Assembly: GCA_003049465.1 (NCBI GenBank)
Contig: PYSS01000156.1
Location: 2,381-66,380, forward strand
Length of the DNA: 64,000 bases
Source: Magnaporthiopsis rhizophila
Taxonomy: Eukaryota > Ascomycota > Sordariomycetes > Magnaporthales > Magnaporthaceae
Direction of reading: 5' to 3'
Shown here: positions 10,327 through 21,284 of the stretch, piece after piece
Layout: the number at the start of each line of letters is the position of its first letter
How positions within the stretch are numbered: the first letter of the stretch is position 1
Notes under the pieces: generated by a model
The model's input: the letters and a program-made list of their open reading frames with translations, nothing else
Database searches by the model: none
What the model was told of the DNA's origin: nothing
Translations under genes and position numbers: made by a program

Positions 10327-12585
10327 TCATTTCCCGCGGCGCATGACTGCCTTCTTTTTCCGCATCATCCTCTTGCGCCCGATAATTTGTTGCCTCATGG
10401 CGAGCTTCTTTTCGGCCGATTTCGTTGCCTTGCCACCCTCCACGGCTTCTAGACTTTCGTGCTCCTCCTTCGAGTCTGCCTTGCTGTCCGCTGCTGCCCG
10501 AGGCTTGTTCTGCGTGGGCGGCCCTTGTCCCTTGAACCTCTCATGAGTTGCGTTTCGCCGAGCCACGACGTTGGCGTTCTCGATCGCAAACTCAACGATC
10601 AGCCTCGTCGCCTTCTTGCCGGTGGCCCCGTTGACCGAATGGCCATTGAGCCAACGTGCACCCATGAGAGCCCAGCGATGGGACGAATACTCTATGAAAC
10701 CGTAGCCTCGACTCCTGGCGCCTCCGTCAGCGCTCTTGGCCTCGGCGATTTTGGAGCCGTCCTTGCTCTCGAACACTATCTTGGCCTGCAGGACGACGCC
10801 CTTCTTTTTCAGCTTCCTGCTGTGCTCTCCGTCTTTGTCTATCTGGCCGCCCCTCCGGGATTCCTCCTTGGAAAGCGGTGCGCGCTTGCCCTCCTTGACG
10901 TCCTTAGCGAAGCCAACGACGGCTTCTCGGGCCAGTGCTTTCAGGTCCTTGGCTGTCATGTTCCGCGGGATATTGCGAATGGCCAGCCTGGTAAGACTGA
11001 CGTGTAGGCTCGGGTTGCTCTCGATCATCTTCTTACGCTGTCTGGCGCTTGCCTCCCTCATCTGGATCTCGGAAGCGGGAAGGAGGGAGTAAACTGGAGA
11101 GCTCGCCGGGATCTGGCCCTCAGATAACAGGAAAAGCCGCCTCTTGTCCTTGTCCTGCGCGTTGCGGGCAGTGGCGGCGGCCGAGGTCAAGTTCTCAGCC
11201 TCGTGTTTACTCACGGCCTTGGAGACCTGGAGGACTCGCCCCTCAAGGGTGTACTTGCCGTCAACATCGACCGTCTCGTCCTGCAAGACAGAGTGCTTGG
11301 TCAATTTCGGGGCGGGTCTGTAGCGCGGCGCGTTGCGAGCGCAAGACTCGGCGTCTTCTACATTGAAGAAACACACGAAACCCTTGCCGGCTGGCCTTTG
11401 TGTGGCGCGGTCCATGACCACACGCGCATATCTGACGGCGCCGAACTGCGCAAAGTGTTCCTTGAGCTGCTCATCCGTGGTGGTGAAGGGCACATTGCGG
11501 ACGAATAATGTGCTAGAGTTGTCTGACGAGGATTGCTTCTTCTTTTCGTCGTCAACCTCCGCGCCGCCGTCCTCGTTGTCGTCACCATCATCCCCACCCT
11601 CCTCTTCTCCGTCCTTTTCTGAGTCCTCATCGTCGCTAGCCTCGTCCTCATCCTGATCCTCATCCTCATCTTCGTCCTCGCTCTCAAGCGCTTCCATATT
11701 TTTCTCGAGGAAATTCCTGATATCTTCGTTCTCATCGAAGTCATCCGCACCCTTCTTCGGTTTGCTCTTTGACATAGGCTGGTCGTCTGCATTCTTCTCC
11801 TTGGAAGCCTCCTTTGTGGCCGACTTCTTGGGAGTCTCGCCCTCTGGTGCCTGTTGTTGCTCCCAGACGCTCTTATCAACAGCCCAATCGACGGCGATGG
11901 GCCTGCCGTCAACAATCTTGCCATTGAGCTTCTCAATGGCAGTCTCGGCGTTCTTCCGGCCGCGGAGGGTGACAAAGCCGAAGCCCGAAAGCTTGCCCTT
12001 ATTGTTGGGAAGGTCGGCGAATTTGACCTTGCCAAAGCCTTGGAATAGTGCGGACAGCTGCTGTGGGCTCTTGATGCTCCATGGGAGATTTCGAATAATG
12101 AGTTTGGGGGCCTTGCGACTCTCTGCCTGCTCTTCCTCGCGCTTCCGCTTCTCTTGGGCGACCTTAGAGGCCTCGAGAGGGACACCGGCCTTGGTGGCAG
12201 CACGATGCCTGGGCTCCGCGATGTCCAATCTCAAGCGCCGACCGTCGAGTAGTTCGTTGTTAAGCTTCTCTTTGGCCTGGACGGCATCGTCAGGGTCGGT
12301 AAAGGTGACAAAGCCATAGCCTCTGGAGGTCTTGGTTTTGGGATCGACAACGACGGTGGCGTGCTTGACGGGGAAATGCTGCGAGAAGAACTCAGTCAGA
12401 GACTCGCCGGTGGCACTGGCCGGCAGTGACCGCACGAAGAGGGACCGGCGCTCCTCAACGCGAGCTTTCTTAGTCGGCGGAGCTGGGTTGGACGCCGAGG
12501 TCGAGTCGTCGGTGGGAGGGATCGCCGTCTGCTCCTGCGCCGCTTCGGCCTCGCGGCGACGCTTCTGGCTTCCGGACTTGCCCAT
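10327..12585 (-). CDS. NOP4: Nop4-type nucleolar RNA-binding protein (four RRMs)
   Basis: Nucleolar RNA-binding protein (yeast Nop4/Nop77, animal RBM28) needed for 27S pre-rRNA processing and 60S subunit formation. A single exon of 752 residues starts at MGKSGSQKRRREAE; the frame runs a little further upstream but has no earlier ATG. RRM1 (SLFVRSLPASATG, GYGFVTF) at about 48-125; RRM2 (KLIIRNLPWSIKS, GFGFVTL) at about 150-235; a long Asp/Glu tract at about 280-350; RRM3 (TLFVRNVPFTTTD, GKGFVCFFN) at about 355-460, interrupted by a linker; a divergent RRM4 (RLAIRNIPRNMT, GYGFIEYSSHRWA) at about 530-680. The tail is rich in Lys and Arg and suits nucleolar targeting. It is head to head with the condensin gene across 585 bp. 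Confidence 0.93.
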   Translation of the reverse strand: MGKSGSQKRRREAEAAQEQTAIPPTDDSTSASNPAPPTKKARVEERRSLFVRSLPASATGESLTEFFSQHFPVKHATVVVDPKTKTSRGYGFVTFTDPDDAVQAKEKLNNELLDGRRLRLDIAEPRHRAATKAGVPLEASKVAQEKRKREEEQAESRKAPKLIIRNLPWSIKSPQQLSALFQGFGKVKFADLPNNKGKLSGFGFVTLRGRKNAETAIEKLNGKIVDGRPIAVDWAVDKSVWEQQQAPEGETPKKSATKEASKEKNADDQPMSKSKPKKGADDFDENEDIRNFLEKNMEALESEDEDEDEDQDEDEASDDEDSEKDGEEEGGDDGDDNEDGGAEVDDEKKKQSSSDNSSTLFVRNVPFTTTDEQLKEHFAQFGAVRYARVVMDRATQRPAGKGFVCFFNVEDAESCARNAPRYRPAPKLTKHSVLQDETVDVDGKYTLEGRVLQVSKAVSKHEAENLTSAAATARNAQDKDKRRLFLLSEGQIPASSPVYSLLPASEIQMREASARQRKKMIESNPSLHVSLTRLAIRNIPRNMTAKDLKALAREAVVGFAKDVKEGKRAPLSKEESRRGGQIDKDGEHSRKLKKKGVVLQAKIVFESKDGSKIAEAKSADGGARSRGYGFIEYSSHRWALMGARWLNGHSVNGATGKKATRLIVEFAIENANVVARRNATHERFKGQGPPTQNKPRAAADSKADSKEEHESLEAVEGGKATKSAEKKLAMRQQIIGRKRMMRKKKAVMRRGK

Positions 12586-13170
12586 GATGGGGTGATAAGA
12601 AACACGTCCTGGTATTTGCAATGCCCATTAGGTAGGTACAGTATTTCCGGGTGAATCCAAGGGGTATGCGGCCCGATTCGCAAACAGTCAAATGTTGCGC
12701 TCCCCACCCACGCTTTCCAGCTTTGTCCAATGCCGCGGGCGCAAACCAAGGGAAAAAAAAAAAAAAAAAAAGCCAGCCTCGAAAGATAAAGCTCCAGCCC
12801 TGTTATCTCCACGTGATAGCGTTGCAAGAAATGCGGGGGCATGAATGCATGCCGGCGTGAAGGGGCTCAACTGCCCGCGCGTCGCAGGGCGCTAAGCCTG
12901 TTTAGGGACTCTGTTGACAAATAACCTAGCACCGTCAACGGCGGGACAAACCACCCCACGCGCCAATAAGGGGAACCTAAGGGACGGGCAAATATCGATA
13001 GATGGCTGCCACATAGCATTCTGATCAAGGCGATGGGTGTCCTGTCGTGTACACAAATACAAGTCAACCATTATCTTGCCTACATCGCAGAGATCGCTTT
13101 GCCCGCCAGGCCTTGACCGCCCCCGCCCAGTTCCTCCGAATCGACATATCCTCGAGGAAGGCAGTCCAGG
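12586..13170. promoter_or_regulatory. Bidirectional promoter region NOP4 / YCG1
   Basis: A 585 bp divergent interval between two essential-function genes. It contains a 19-nt A tract at 12753-12771, a CACGTG E-box at 12810-12815, and TAGGTAGGTA near 12630. Promoter function is inferred from position only. Confidence 0.5.
12810..12815. promoter_or_regulatory. CACGTG E-box
   Basis: Palindromic CACGTG, the core site of Cbf1/Pho4-type bHLH factors. It lies 225 nt from the NOP4 start and 355 nt from the YCG1 start. Use in this fungus is inference. Confidence 0.3.
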
Positions 13171-16166
13171 ATGCCGCGAGCATCCACAAGATCGACGCGG
13201 ACCAGCTCCGCGGCGGTCTCGCGCAAGTCATCGAATGCAACCCTTAACACGCGCACATCCGTCGCGTCGCGTGCATCCATCGCCGACATTCCCGACGAGG
13301 CGCCAGACAATGCGCTCAGGCCGCAGGTCGCCTCAGTGTTCCGCGAGGCCCAGCGCACAACGGCATCCCACCGGAAGCTGACGGTGACGCTCCGCAAGAT
13401 CCAGGAGGCGTGCTGCTACGAGCCCACGAGCGCCGCCAAGTCATCAGCCGCTTCCGACTTCGATGAGGAGGACTTCAACACCGAGTTCGCACGATGCGCA
13501 CTGCGCGTCATGCCGGTCAAGAAGGCCGAGAGTGCGGGCGACAAGGTGGTGCGGTTCATCGCCCTGTTCCTGCAGCACTCGATAGAGAAGGACAATGAGC
13601 TCCTCGGCGAGCTGGACGAGGAGGCCAGCACCATGCCCGAGACGCCCGGCACGAGGTTGACGGCGCACCTTATGGAGGTGATCTTGCCGCTGCTGACGGC
13701 CAAGGACAAATTTGTGCGCTACCGGTCCACCCAGCTGATCTCGCAGATCATAAACTCGCTCGAGGCGATCGACGACGACCTCTTCCAGAAGCTGCGATAC
13801 GGGCTTCTCAAGCGCATCCGCGACAAGGAGGCCATGGTCCGCGCCCAGGCCGTCTTGGGCCTCGGCCGCCTGGCGGGCAACCAGGCCGAGGCTGAGCCCA
13901 ACTCAGACGGCAGCGACGACGGCTCGAGCCAAGACCTCCTGGCCAAACTACTCGAGGTCCTGCAGAATGACCCGAGCGCCGACGTACGCCGGTCGCTACT
14001 GGTCAACCTGCCCATCCTGCCCAACACTCTGCCCTTCCTTCTGGAGCGGGCGAGGGACCAGGATGCGCTAACCCGGCGGGCCGTCTACTCGAGGTTGCTG
14101 CCGGCGTTGGGCGACTTCCGCCACTTGTCTCTCTCGATGAGGGAAAAGCTGCTTAGGTGGGGGCTCCGCGACAGAGACGAGAACGTCCGCAAAGCCGCCG
14201 GCCGCCTATTCAGGGAGCGCTGGATCGAGGACTGTGTCGGTGCCCAGGAGCCTGCAGAGGACGGTCAGGCGCCCGAGCCCGCCGCGCCCAGCTTCGACGG
14301 ACTGCTCGAGCTGCTGGAGCGGATTGATGTGGTCAACTCAGGGGTCGAGAACGGGGTCGCGCTCGAGGCCATGCGCGGCTTCTGGGAGGGCCGACCCGAC
14401 TACAGAGAGGCCGCGCGCTTCGATGATCACTTCTGGGAGACGCTCTCGGCCGAGTCCGTCTTTATGGCGCGCAGTTTCAACCAGTTCTGCCGGACAGAGG
14501 GGAATGGCAGGTACGAATCGCTGGTCGAGGAGAAGCTGCCGGAGGTTACGAAACTCGCCTTCTACCTCGAGCGCTATGTTAAGGTGCTGATCGAAGCCAT
14601 CAAGCGGATCGAGGAGAAGGAGGTGGACGAGGATGAAGAGGAAGAGGACACGGTCGAGCAGGAGTTCATTGTGGAGCAGCTGCTGCACATCGCCCTCACG
14701 CTCGACTATTCGGACGAGGTCGGTCGTAGGAAGATGTTCGCCCTCCTCCGCCAGACTCTCTCGATCCCCGAGCTGCCTGACGAGGTCACCAAGCTCACAG
14801 TAAACGTTTTGCGCGATATCTGCGCGCCAGACGCCGCTGGCGAGCGCGAGTTTTGCAGCGTGGTACTTGAGGCGGTCGCCGACGTGCACGACACCATTAC
14901 CGACGGAGACGTTGGTGATGGCGAGGAAAGCTTCCACTCTGCGCGGTCCGAGGTCAGCCGCGCCAGCACCCCAACCCAGAGCGGCAAGGCGGACAAGGAC
15001 GCCGGTCTGTCGGAGGAGGAGAAGCAGGAGAAGCTCGTCAAGGAGCTCCTGATCAACATGAAGTGCCTGCACATTGTGCAGTGCATGCTCACAAACGTCT
15101 CGGGGAGCCTGCAGGCCAACGACCACCTTGTCTCGATGCTTAACAATCTCGTAGTCCCTGCGGTCCGCAGCCAGGAGGTACCCGTCCGGGAGCGCGGCCT
15201 GGTGTGTCTCGGCTTGTGCTCGCTCCTCGACCGGTCGCTCGCCGAGGAGAACCTGGCGCTGTTTATGGCGTTTTACAACAAGGGGCACGCCGAGCTTCAG
15301 ATCACGGCCCTCCACATCCTGACCGACATCCTCAACGTACACGGCGCCCAGCTCCTCTCGGCCTCGCCGCCGCTCCAGAAGGTTTACGTCAAGGCGCTGA
15401 GGCACAAGTCCCACGAGGTCCAGGCTGCGGCCACCATTGCCGTCTCCAAGCTGCTACTGGGCCGCGTGGTGACGGATCCGGACACGTCGGCGGAGCTGCT
15501 CAAGACGCTCGTCATCGCCTACTTTGAGCCAGCCAGCTCGGGCAACCAGAGCGTGCGGCAGGCCCTCAACTACTTCCTGCCCGTGTTCTGCTATTCTCGG
15601 CCCGAGAATCAGGAGCTCATGCAATCGGTCGCTTTGGACGCTCTCCACTATCTCTTCAATGTGCGGGAGGGCTTCGAGGACGATGAGGCCGACATCGACG
15701 ACGAGATGGTCAGTCTAAGCACCATTGGCGCGTGCCTGGTGGACTGGACCGACCCCCGCAAGTGCTACTCCCCCGGAATCCCTAGCGACGCCGAGAAGAA
15801 GAACGTGAAGGGCGACATTCACCTCGACTTTGTTCACGCCATTCTGGCGAAGCTGAACACCAGCATTCCGAGTAAGAACACATCCTATTCATATCCAATG
15901 ACCCGTGCGGCACACATATATATCGTTGGATCCGTTCATTCGCTAATGATATCAACTTCTCAATGCACACAGAGGAACTAAAGAAGGTGGTGGCTGCCAT
16001 CCTCAGCAAACTCTACATCTCGCCGACGTCGACCGAGGAGAAAGTCAGGGAGACGTACGCCGAGGTCACCGAGGCGGTCGAGAGCAACCTCGTGTCGGAC
16101 ACGACTGGGCGGAACGCGCTATACAAGATCCACGTGTCGCTTGGCAAGATCGTCAACAACCTGGAT

Positions 16167-16204
<38 letters not shown>

Positions 16205-16442
16205 CGGCTACGGGAGGAGGAGCGTCAGTAGGGCCACATCCGTCAGCGTCGATGACAGGACAGTCGTGCCCGAGGAGAAGACGGTCGTCATGGACCCGGG
16301 CATCAAAGAGGAGGCGGATGAGGAGGAGGACGGCGGGGATGATGGCGGAGATAGCAGCAGCGAAGGGACCGTTGTGCAGAAACGACAGGCGGACGAGTCG
16401 CTCGTCGATGAGCTGCTGAGCGAAGGGGAGAGCGAGGCATGA
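13171..16442 (+). CDS. YCG1: Condensin complex subunit Ycg1/CAP-G
   Basis: HEAT-repeat subunit of condensin that binds DNA together with the kleisin Brn1 and drives mitotic chromosome compaction. Exons 13171-15871 and 15973-16442 give 3171 nt and 1056 residues, the usual size. The N-terminal segment has Ser/Arg-rich residues 1-40, then FREAQRTTASHRKL, KFVRYRSTQLISQIIN and DKEAMVRAQAVLGLGRLA-type HEAT units. An acidic loop (EVDEDEEEEDTVEQEF) interrupts the middle. The C-terminal condensin domain starts near LLINMKCLHIVQCMLTNV and includes PAVRSQEVPVRERGLVCLGL. Exon 2 encodes the end of the solenoid, then a disordered tail with 12 consecutive glutamines and long Asp/Glu stretches. The intron (15872-15972) has a GTAAGA donor and ACACAG acceptor. 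Confidence 0.95.
16167..16202 (+). repeat. (CAG)12 trinucleotide repeat, polyglutamine in YCG1
   Basis: Twelve uninterrupted CAG codons in the C-terminal tail of the condensin subunit. A pure tract of this length is prone to length change by slippage. Confidence 0.97.
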
Positions 16443-16901
16443 TGTGATTGCTGATGAAGATATATTTAAGAGTTTTATCTTCATGATTTCTTGGACCTGG
16501 CTTGCCAGGAGGGTGGTGGGTAGGCGGGATTGCTGGGTTTTGTAACAAAGCGGGACAGGATATGGAAACATGTAATGTCCGGAACATTAACTTGGGAGGG
16601 ATGGATACCTTGACTGTTAAACAAGTTGTTTTGCGCGCTTTGATACTGTAGGCTTGCTTTTACACGAGACTGTGTCCGGGTTTGCTGTTAGACACGCAAG
16701 TCATTTATCAACCCGGTTTAAAAGAACAGCGAGAGAAGAAAAAAAAAGAGAGAGAAAAAAGTCCCCGAAACAGAAACATAACGCTTTCAATTGTGGCGCC
16801 GATCGGCCAATATCTAGGTAGGTTCATGCCAAATTTCTAAACGTGGTAGATATAGTTACAAAAAAAAAAGAGAGAAAAAAAAAAAAAAAACTGCGCCGTT
16901 A
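16443..16901. other. Convergent 3' region between YCG1 and PDX1
   Basis: 3' untranslated space shared by two convergent genes. It includes purine-rich A/G tracts at about 16735-16760 and 16858-16890 and an ATCTAGGTAGGT motif near 16812. No gene is seen. Confidence 0.6.
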
Positions 16902-18355
16902 TTACTGGAGTAGCACAAGGTTTTCAGGCTCCTCCTCAATCACCAGCTTGAACCTCTCCAAAAAGGCCTTGGCACGCTTCTCCTCCGTCTTGGGCACTGT
17001 GAGGCTTATGAACGCGGGGCACGGAGACGACGGGGACGGGGCCTGGCGCGCGGGCCTCCTGGGGGCGCGCGCGGGACCGGCCAGGACGTCGATGATGTCG
17101 GGCTGGCGGCGAGCAGTAGACTTCGCGACGGCGGCGGCCTCGAAGCCGCCCGTTATCTGGGGCGTATAGCTACCCCGCGAGGTGGCGGGGCCGTTGCCGC
17201 GGGCCGGGCCCAGGATCTGGTCGAAGAGCTCGTCGGCCGTGGGCTGGTGGTCGGCCGGGACGGGAAGGAGGTCGTTTGCGATGAAGGAGGCGCGCTCGAT
17301 GTACTGCGACAGCGGCATCTTGACGCCGAGACTCTTGCGGAGCTTCTCTCGAGCCTCGAGCGCGGCGTCGAACGAGACGGGGAGCGAGACCTGGAGCAGC
17401 CTCTTGGCGGCGGCGGCGGCGGCGGCGGGCGCCTCGGCCTTTTGCTGCTGCGGCTTGGGCCCGGGCTTGGCGAGCTTGATGTTGCTGAGGTCCAGGTGCG
17501 AGAGCTTCTCGAACCTCTCGGATATGGTGGCGGGTGTCTGCTGGCTGATGACGCCCAGGTGCGCCAGCACGTCGCCCTTGAGCAGGCGCCCGTTGGGGCC
17601 CGTGGGGACGATCTGCGCCACTGCCGACTCGTCGATGCCCTTCTCCCTCACGAGCTGGGCCACCGACGGCAGCAGCGGGTAGATGACCCTGGACGGCCTC
17701 TCGCTGGGCGCCTTCTTGGTGGCGGGCTGTGCGGGGGCGGCGGCCGCCTCGGGTCGCTGGGGTGGTGGCGCCGAGGCCTCGGACTTTGGCTGCTTCTGCT
17801 GCGTCTCCTTGGCGGCGGTGGCGCCACTCTCGTCGGGCGGGATTTCTAGCGCCGAGATGTCGTCGCCGTCCTCGGCCAGCACGGCGATGCGGGCGCCGAC
17901 CTTGATGGCTTTGGCACCGTCGCCCTGCATGATCTTCATCAGGATGCCTTCGTCCTGGGCCTCGACGTCCATGGTGGCCTTGTCCGTCTCTATTTCGAGC
18001 AGCACGTCGCCGGCGGAGAACTTGTCGCCCTCCTTGACGCGCCAGGCGGCGATGTTGCCCTCCGTCATGGTCGGCGAGAGCGCGGGCATTGTGAAGTTCT
18101 GCGCGGCAAGCGCCGCGGCCGATGTCCTGAAGCCTAGGTGGTTGGCGAATGCGAGCTGCATGTTAGCCGGCCGGCTCCGTAATGCGTCCTCGTAGCAACA
18201 TGACATGCGCTCGCCGCCTCTCATGTCCGGTGGGGGAGGCTCGAGATGGCTCTGAGGGGTGGTGGGAGCTAACCTCGTGGCGTGACAACAGCTCTGGCTA
18301 GCCTCCGCCTGTTCAACCGGCCGGACATGCGGCCTAATGCCGCAAGTGTCGCCAT
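16902..18355 (-). CDS. PDX1: Pyruvate dehydrogenase complex protein X (E3-binding protein)
   Basis: Mitochondrial structural component that docks dihydrolipoamide dehydrogenase (E3) on the E2 core of pyruvate dehydrogenase. Exons 18355-18274 and 18133-16902 give 437 residues. Residues 1-30 are Arg-rich without acidic residues, as expected of a matrix-targeting peptide. The lipoyl domain spans about 40-112 with the lipoyl lysine K79 in ETDKATMDVEA. An Ala/Pro/Lys hinge follows. A peripheral-subunit-binding domain is seen in LLPSVAQLVREKGIDES through GPNGRLLKGDVLAHLG. The last 220 residues lack the HxxxDG catalytic motif of E2 acyltransferases, which separates it from Lat1. The intron between exons uses GTTAGC and CACCTAG; that splice removes an internal reading-frame Met and joins TPR to GFRTSAAA. 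Confidence 0.92.
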
Positions 18356-19097
18356 TGTGTTCCTGGCCGATCGAGGGGTCCGTCCGGCGAGGCGGGGCCG
18401 GGGGTCGGGGCGTCTTGTCGAGTCTTTGATCGAGGCTTTATGCCAGCGATTGCCGGAGTTTCGCCCACTTTCCTTCCGACAATGCCCCAGGAGCTTTCGT
18501 CAATTGGGAGCTGGGATTTTTTGGACGACAGATGAGCTTTCTCCGAAGAGCTTTGGAATCACACGAGCATGTCCAATAATAATTGGTACAAACAAGGATC
18601 CGGCGGTGCTTCAGAGGCCGGAGGCGTGGTAGGTCTGCTGCGGTTTTCTAGCAGGAGCTCCGATAAAAAAGAAAAAAACGCCTTTTTCGGGACGCATTTG
18701 GCGTGAAAATTGTTGGGCGGGCGTCAGGACCCGACCCACCAGAAGGTACCTACGACCCCGCGCCAATATGGGCCAAAATCGAAGTCACTCTGATCGTTAT
18801 CATTCAGTCGTCCCTATCCAACCCGACATTTATCCCGACTTGCACACGGTTACTTTCTCCGCGAACCCACACCACATTTTTAAGATCCCGTTCGTCCTGT
18901 CCGTCGTGTTGTCCATCCCCAACCCAAAGTTCCAGCAGCAAAGATAACGCTAAACTGAGAAATAAAGGAAAGGTACAGCGAAGCACCCGGAGTGTTACCG
19001 GGAAACCGGAAAAGGGAACAAGGAATAAGAAAGAAACTGAGAAGGACATATGCTGCAGTCTGTCTGTGCTGGCCGGCAACGCGATAATGGAAACCCC
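18356..19097. other. Intergenic region upstream of PDX1
   Basis: PDX1 promoter and the 3' region of the next minus-strand gene. Contains AAGGTACCTACG near 18744. No gene recognised. Confidence 0.55.
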
Positions 19098-20303
19098 TCA
19101 ACGATCAGACTTCCAAAACCAAGACTCTTTCTTGGCAGCATCGCCGTCGTGCTTCCGGCCGTCCTCCGTCTTGCTGCTGTCCCAGGACCATTTGCCGCCA
19201 AAACTGGCCTGGTATTTCGACTCGGTATGCCTCGCTATCTCGTTGCCATCGGCGTCAACGGTCTTCGAAACGACCCTGGTGTGGCGAACGTTGCCGTCTT
19301 TGTCGACCTCATCATCGCGCGTGACGACGGTGGTCGTCCCGTTGGGTCCGGCGATGGTTTCCGTCGTGGTGTGGGTGCCTGGCCCGCGAGCATCAGGTTG
19401 TGCCTGCAGCGTCTTGCGCGTGCCGTCGAACAGCGCCTCCTCCGTGTCGGGCCAGCGTGCGTTCGAGTGCTCGGGCTCTCCTAGTCCAAGCCATCCGCTG
19501 TCAAAGCCAAGACGTAGGCCCGCATTGCCCCAGCCCCTAAAGCCCCAGTCGGCGACATCCTGCCAGTAAAAGTTCCAGGGATCTCGGGGCGGCAGCACGG
19601 CCAGGCTGCCGATACGCACGTGACGCGACGGGTTCAGGCGGATGTCGGAGTCGGATGGGAAGACCGAGTCGTACAGACCCCGCCTGCGCAGCGACGCCAG
19701 CCAGGCAGTGGACGAACTACCGGCCATGAGTGGGCCGAGTATTTTTCTGTCGTCACTCCCAGCAGGGTAGTAACTGGCAAGGAGATTATCATGGCGCAAG
19801 TCTGCTAGCCAAAGCACGCGCCTGTCGAACTTGCGCCGCTCCGGATCCGTAGCGCGGCGACGTCGCTCTTGGTGGTCGGTCAGGCTCTGACCGGAGCCGG
19901 CCCGAAGCAGATCCTCAAAGGCGTCGGCGAAGCCGTTGGGGCTGGCGGCGTCGGCGGGCAGATCATTGGGAGTGGGCGGGGGAAGGTTTTGCAGATTGAA
20001 CGGCGAGTAGGGCGAGAGAACGGCCCAGTGGTACCACTGGCGCATCAAAAGCCCCTCCAGAAAATGATATTGGGTGGCCTCGCCAGCGTCGGGGTCCCGG
20101 GCCGGGCCGGGTCCGGACCCAGCCGGCGTGGAGCCTCCGGATCGGGCGAGATCGGTGGCACCGTGGTCGCCGGCGCCGTATGTTTTGGAAACGACTGAGG
20201 GAATACCGAAAATGTCGTTCAGGGTGGTATTCACATGGTAGTCCACCTGCTGCTTCCACCGAACGAAAAGGTTGCTGATGGGATTATCGTCGCTGGCGGG
20301 CAT
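19098..20303 (-). CDS. Unrecognised conserved-looking protein, 401 residues
   Basis: I do not recognise a characterised family. A single uninterrupted exon encodes 401 residues with coding-type third-position bias and a clean ATG. There is no signal peptide or membrane segment. Visible parts: an N-terminal block (LFVRWKQQVDYHVNTTLNDI) of predicted helix; a Gly/Ser/Pro linker; a block with QWYHWAVLSPYSPFNLQNLP; an Arg-rich helix (HQERRRRATDPERRKFD); a Trp-rich core with DPWNFYWQDVADWGFRGWG; a C-terminal Thr/Asp/Gly-rich segment with repeated VDKDGN/VDADGN units, ending in Lys/Trp residues. The C-terminal DG-rich pattern loosely recalls HAX1/MLF-type tails, but that is a weak impression. Its neighbours are PDX1 on the same strand and a divergent NIPA gene, and they give no functional clue. 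Confidence 0.75.
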   Translation of the reverse strand: MPASDDNPISNLFVRWKQQVDYHVNTTLNDIFGIPSVVSKTYGAGDHGATDLARSGGSTPAGSGPGPARDPDAGEATQYHFLEGLLMRQWYHWAVLSPYSPFNLQNLPPPTPNDLPADAASPNGFADAFEDLLRAGSGQSLTDHQERRRRATDPERRKFDRRVLWLADLRHDNLLASYYPAGSDDRKILGPLMAGSSSTAWLASLRRRGLYDSVFPSDSDIRLNPSRHVRIGSLAVLPPRDPWNFYWQDVADWGFRGWGNAGLRLGFDSGWLGLGEPEHSNARWPDTEEALFDGTRKTLQAQPDARGPGTHTTTETIAGPNGTTTVVTRDDEVDKDGNVRHTRVVSKTVDADGNEIARHTESKYQASFGGKWSWDSSKTEDGRKHDGDAAKKESWFWKSDR

Positions 20304-20989
20304 TGTCTGCGTGTTTTGGGTTTAGCGCAATGGAGACAGCGCTGGTTCAGATGAGGATTATTACCGAGATATGCGGTGAGATGAGGTGCCAAGCGCTATG
20401 TACACTATCTTCGCGGGGTGCCTCAGCTAGAGGGAGCGGTCGTTAATGGGCAGCGTGTCTCGCGGAAGTGGGATCGATTGTGTTTAGGTTGAATCAGCCT
20501 GGGTGTCGGCTCGTATGTGCTGGCAGGAGGTAGGTTATGCCGGGTCTTTTATGGAAGCGCAAAGAATCGCATGATGTTTGCCTTGCCCTGCCTTCCATGT
20601 TCGCCCGATGGAAGCTCGAAGCTCTCGGCCGGCCCCGCCTGCGAGTCCCGTGTCCCCTCAGTGGGCCGGTGGTTCCACCAGGGGTTGAGATGGGTTGGCG
20701 ATGCGGCAGCAAAACGACACTCTGCATCAAGCCGACTATGCCGACTTGGAGGCGGCCTAAAAGATGGCGCCCAATAGATGGGGAAGGAATCTGCACTACG
20801 GCGGGCCCTACAGCGTCAGCCAACCTTGCACGTTCCCACTAAAACCGGCTTTTAACGGGGTGCTGGAAACACGGGCGAACGGTTTGACCCAGCAAGAACA
20901 CTAATGGCATATGTTTTCTGTAAACTGCATTACACAGGCTGCTGGGCTACCGTCGCATCTCAGTCTGGACGCCATCTTCACTTCAGCCC

Positions 20990-21007
20990 TCTCTCTCTCT
21001 CTCTCTC
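20990..21007 (+). repeat. (CT)n tract in presumed promoter or leader
   Basis: Perfect CT dinucleotide run of about nine units upstream of the NIPA gene. CT tracts are common in promoters and 5' leaders of filamentous ascomycetes. Confidence 0.85.
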
Positions 21008-21276
21008 CAATTCCTGTCGCTTCGTGCGTGTCTCCGCCCTCGGACTCGCCGTCCAGGGCCAAGTGCGACTTCCCTGCGCATTGCGCGACTCGGCCAGCAC
21101 CCCCGGTGTTTATGCTCGCAGACTCGGAACAAAAAAAAAATCGGCAGCCTCGCTTCCACCTCCGATGACCGCTTCTCATCACCATCATCCGTCGAGTCGA
21201 TTGTTTGGCCAAGAGGCAGAAAAAGCTGGGCATAGATAAGCGCCGCCGAGGAAACGCCCCCGAACCACGCTGCAAG

Positions 21277-21284
21277 TGACGTCG
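21277..21284 (+). promoter_or_regulatory. CRE-like TGACGTCG site
   Basis: Seven of eight bases of the ATF/CREB palindrome TGACGTCA, 58 nt upstream of the NIPA ATG. A bZIP role is inference. Confidence 0.25.

Noticed and set aside
14338..15414. 358-codon frame antisense to condensin YCG1
   Set aside because: The sense frame encodes a complete, recognised protein; the antisense frame is a by-product of its codon usage.
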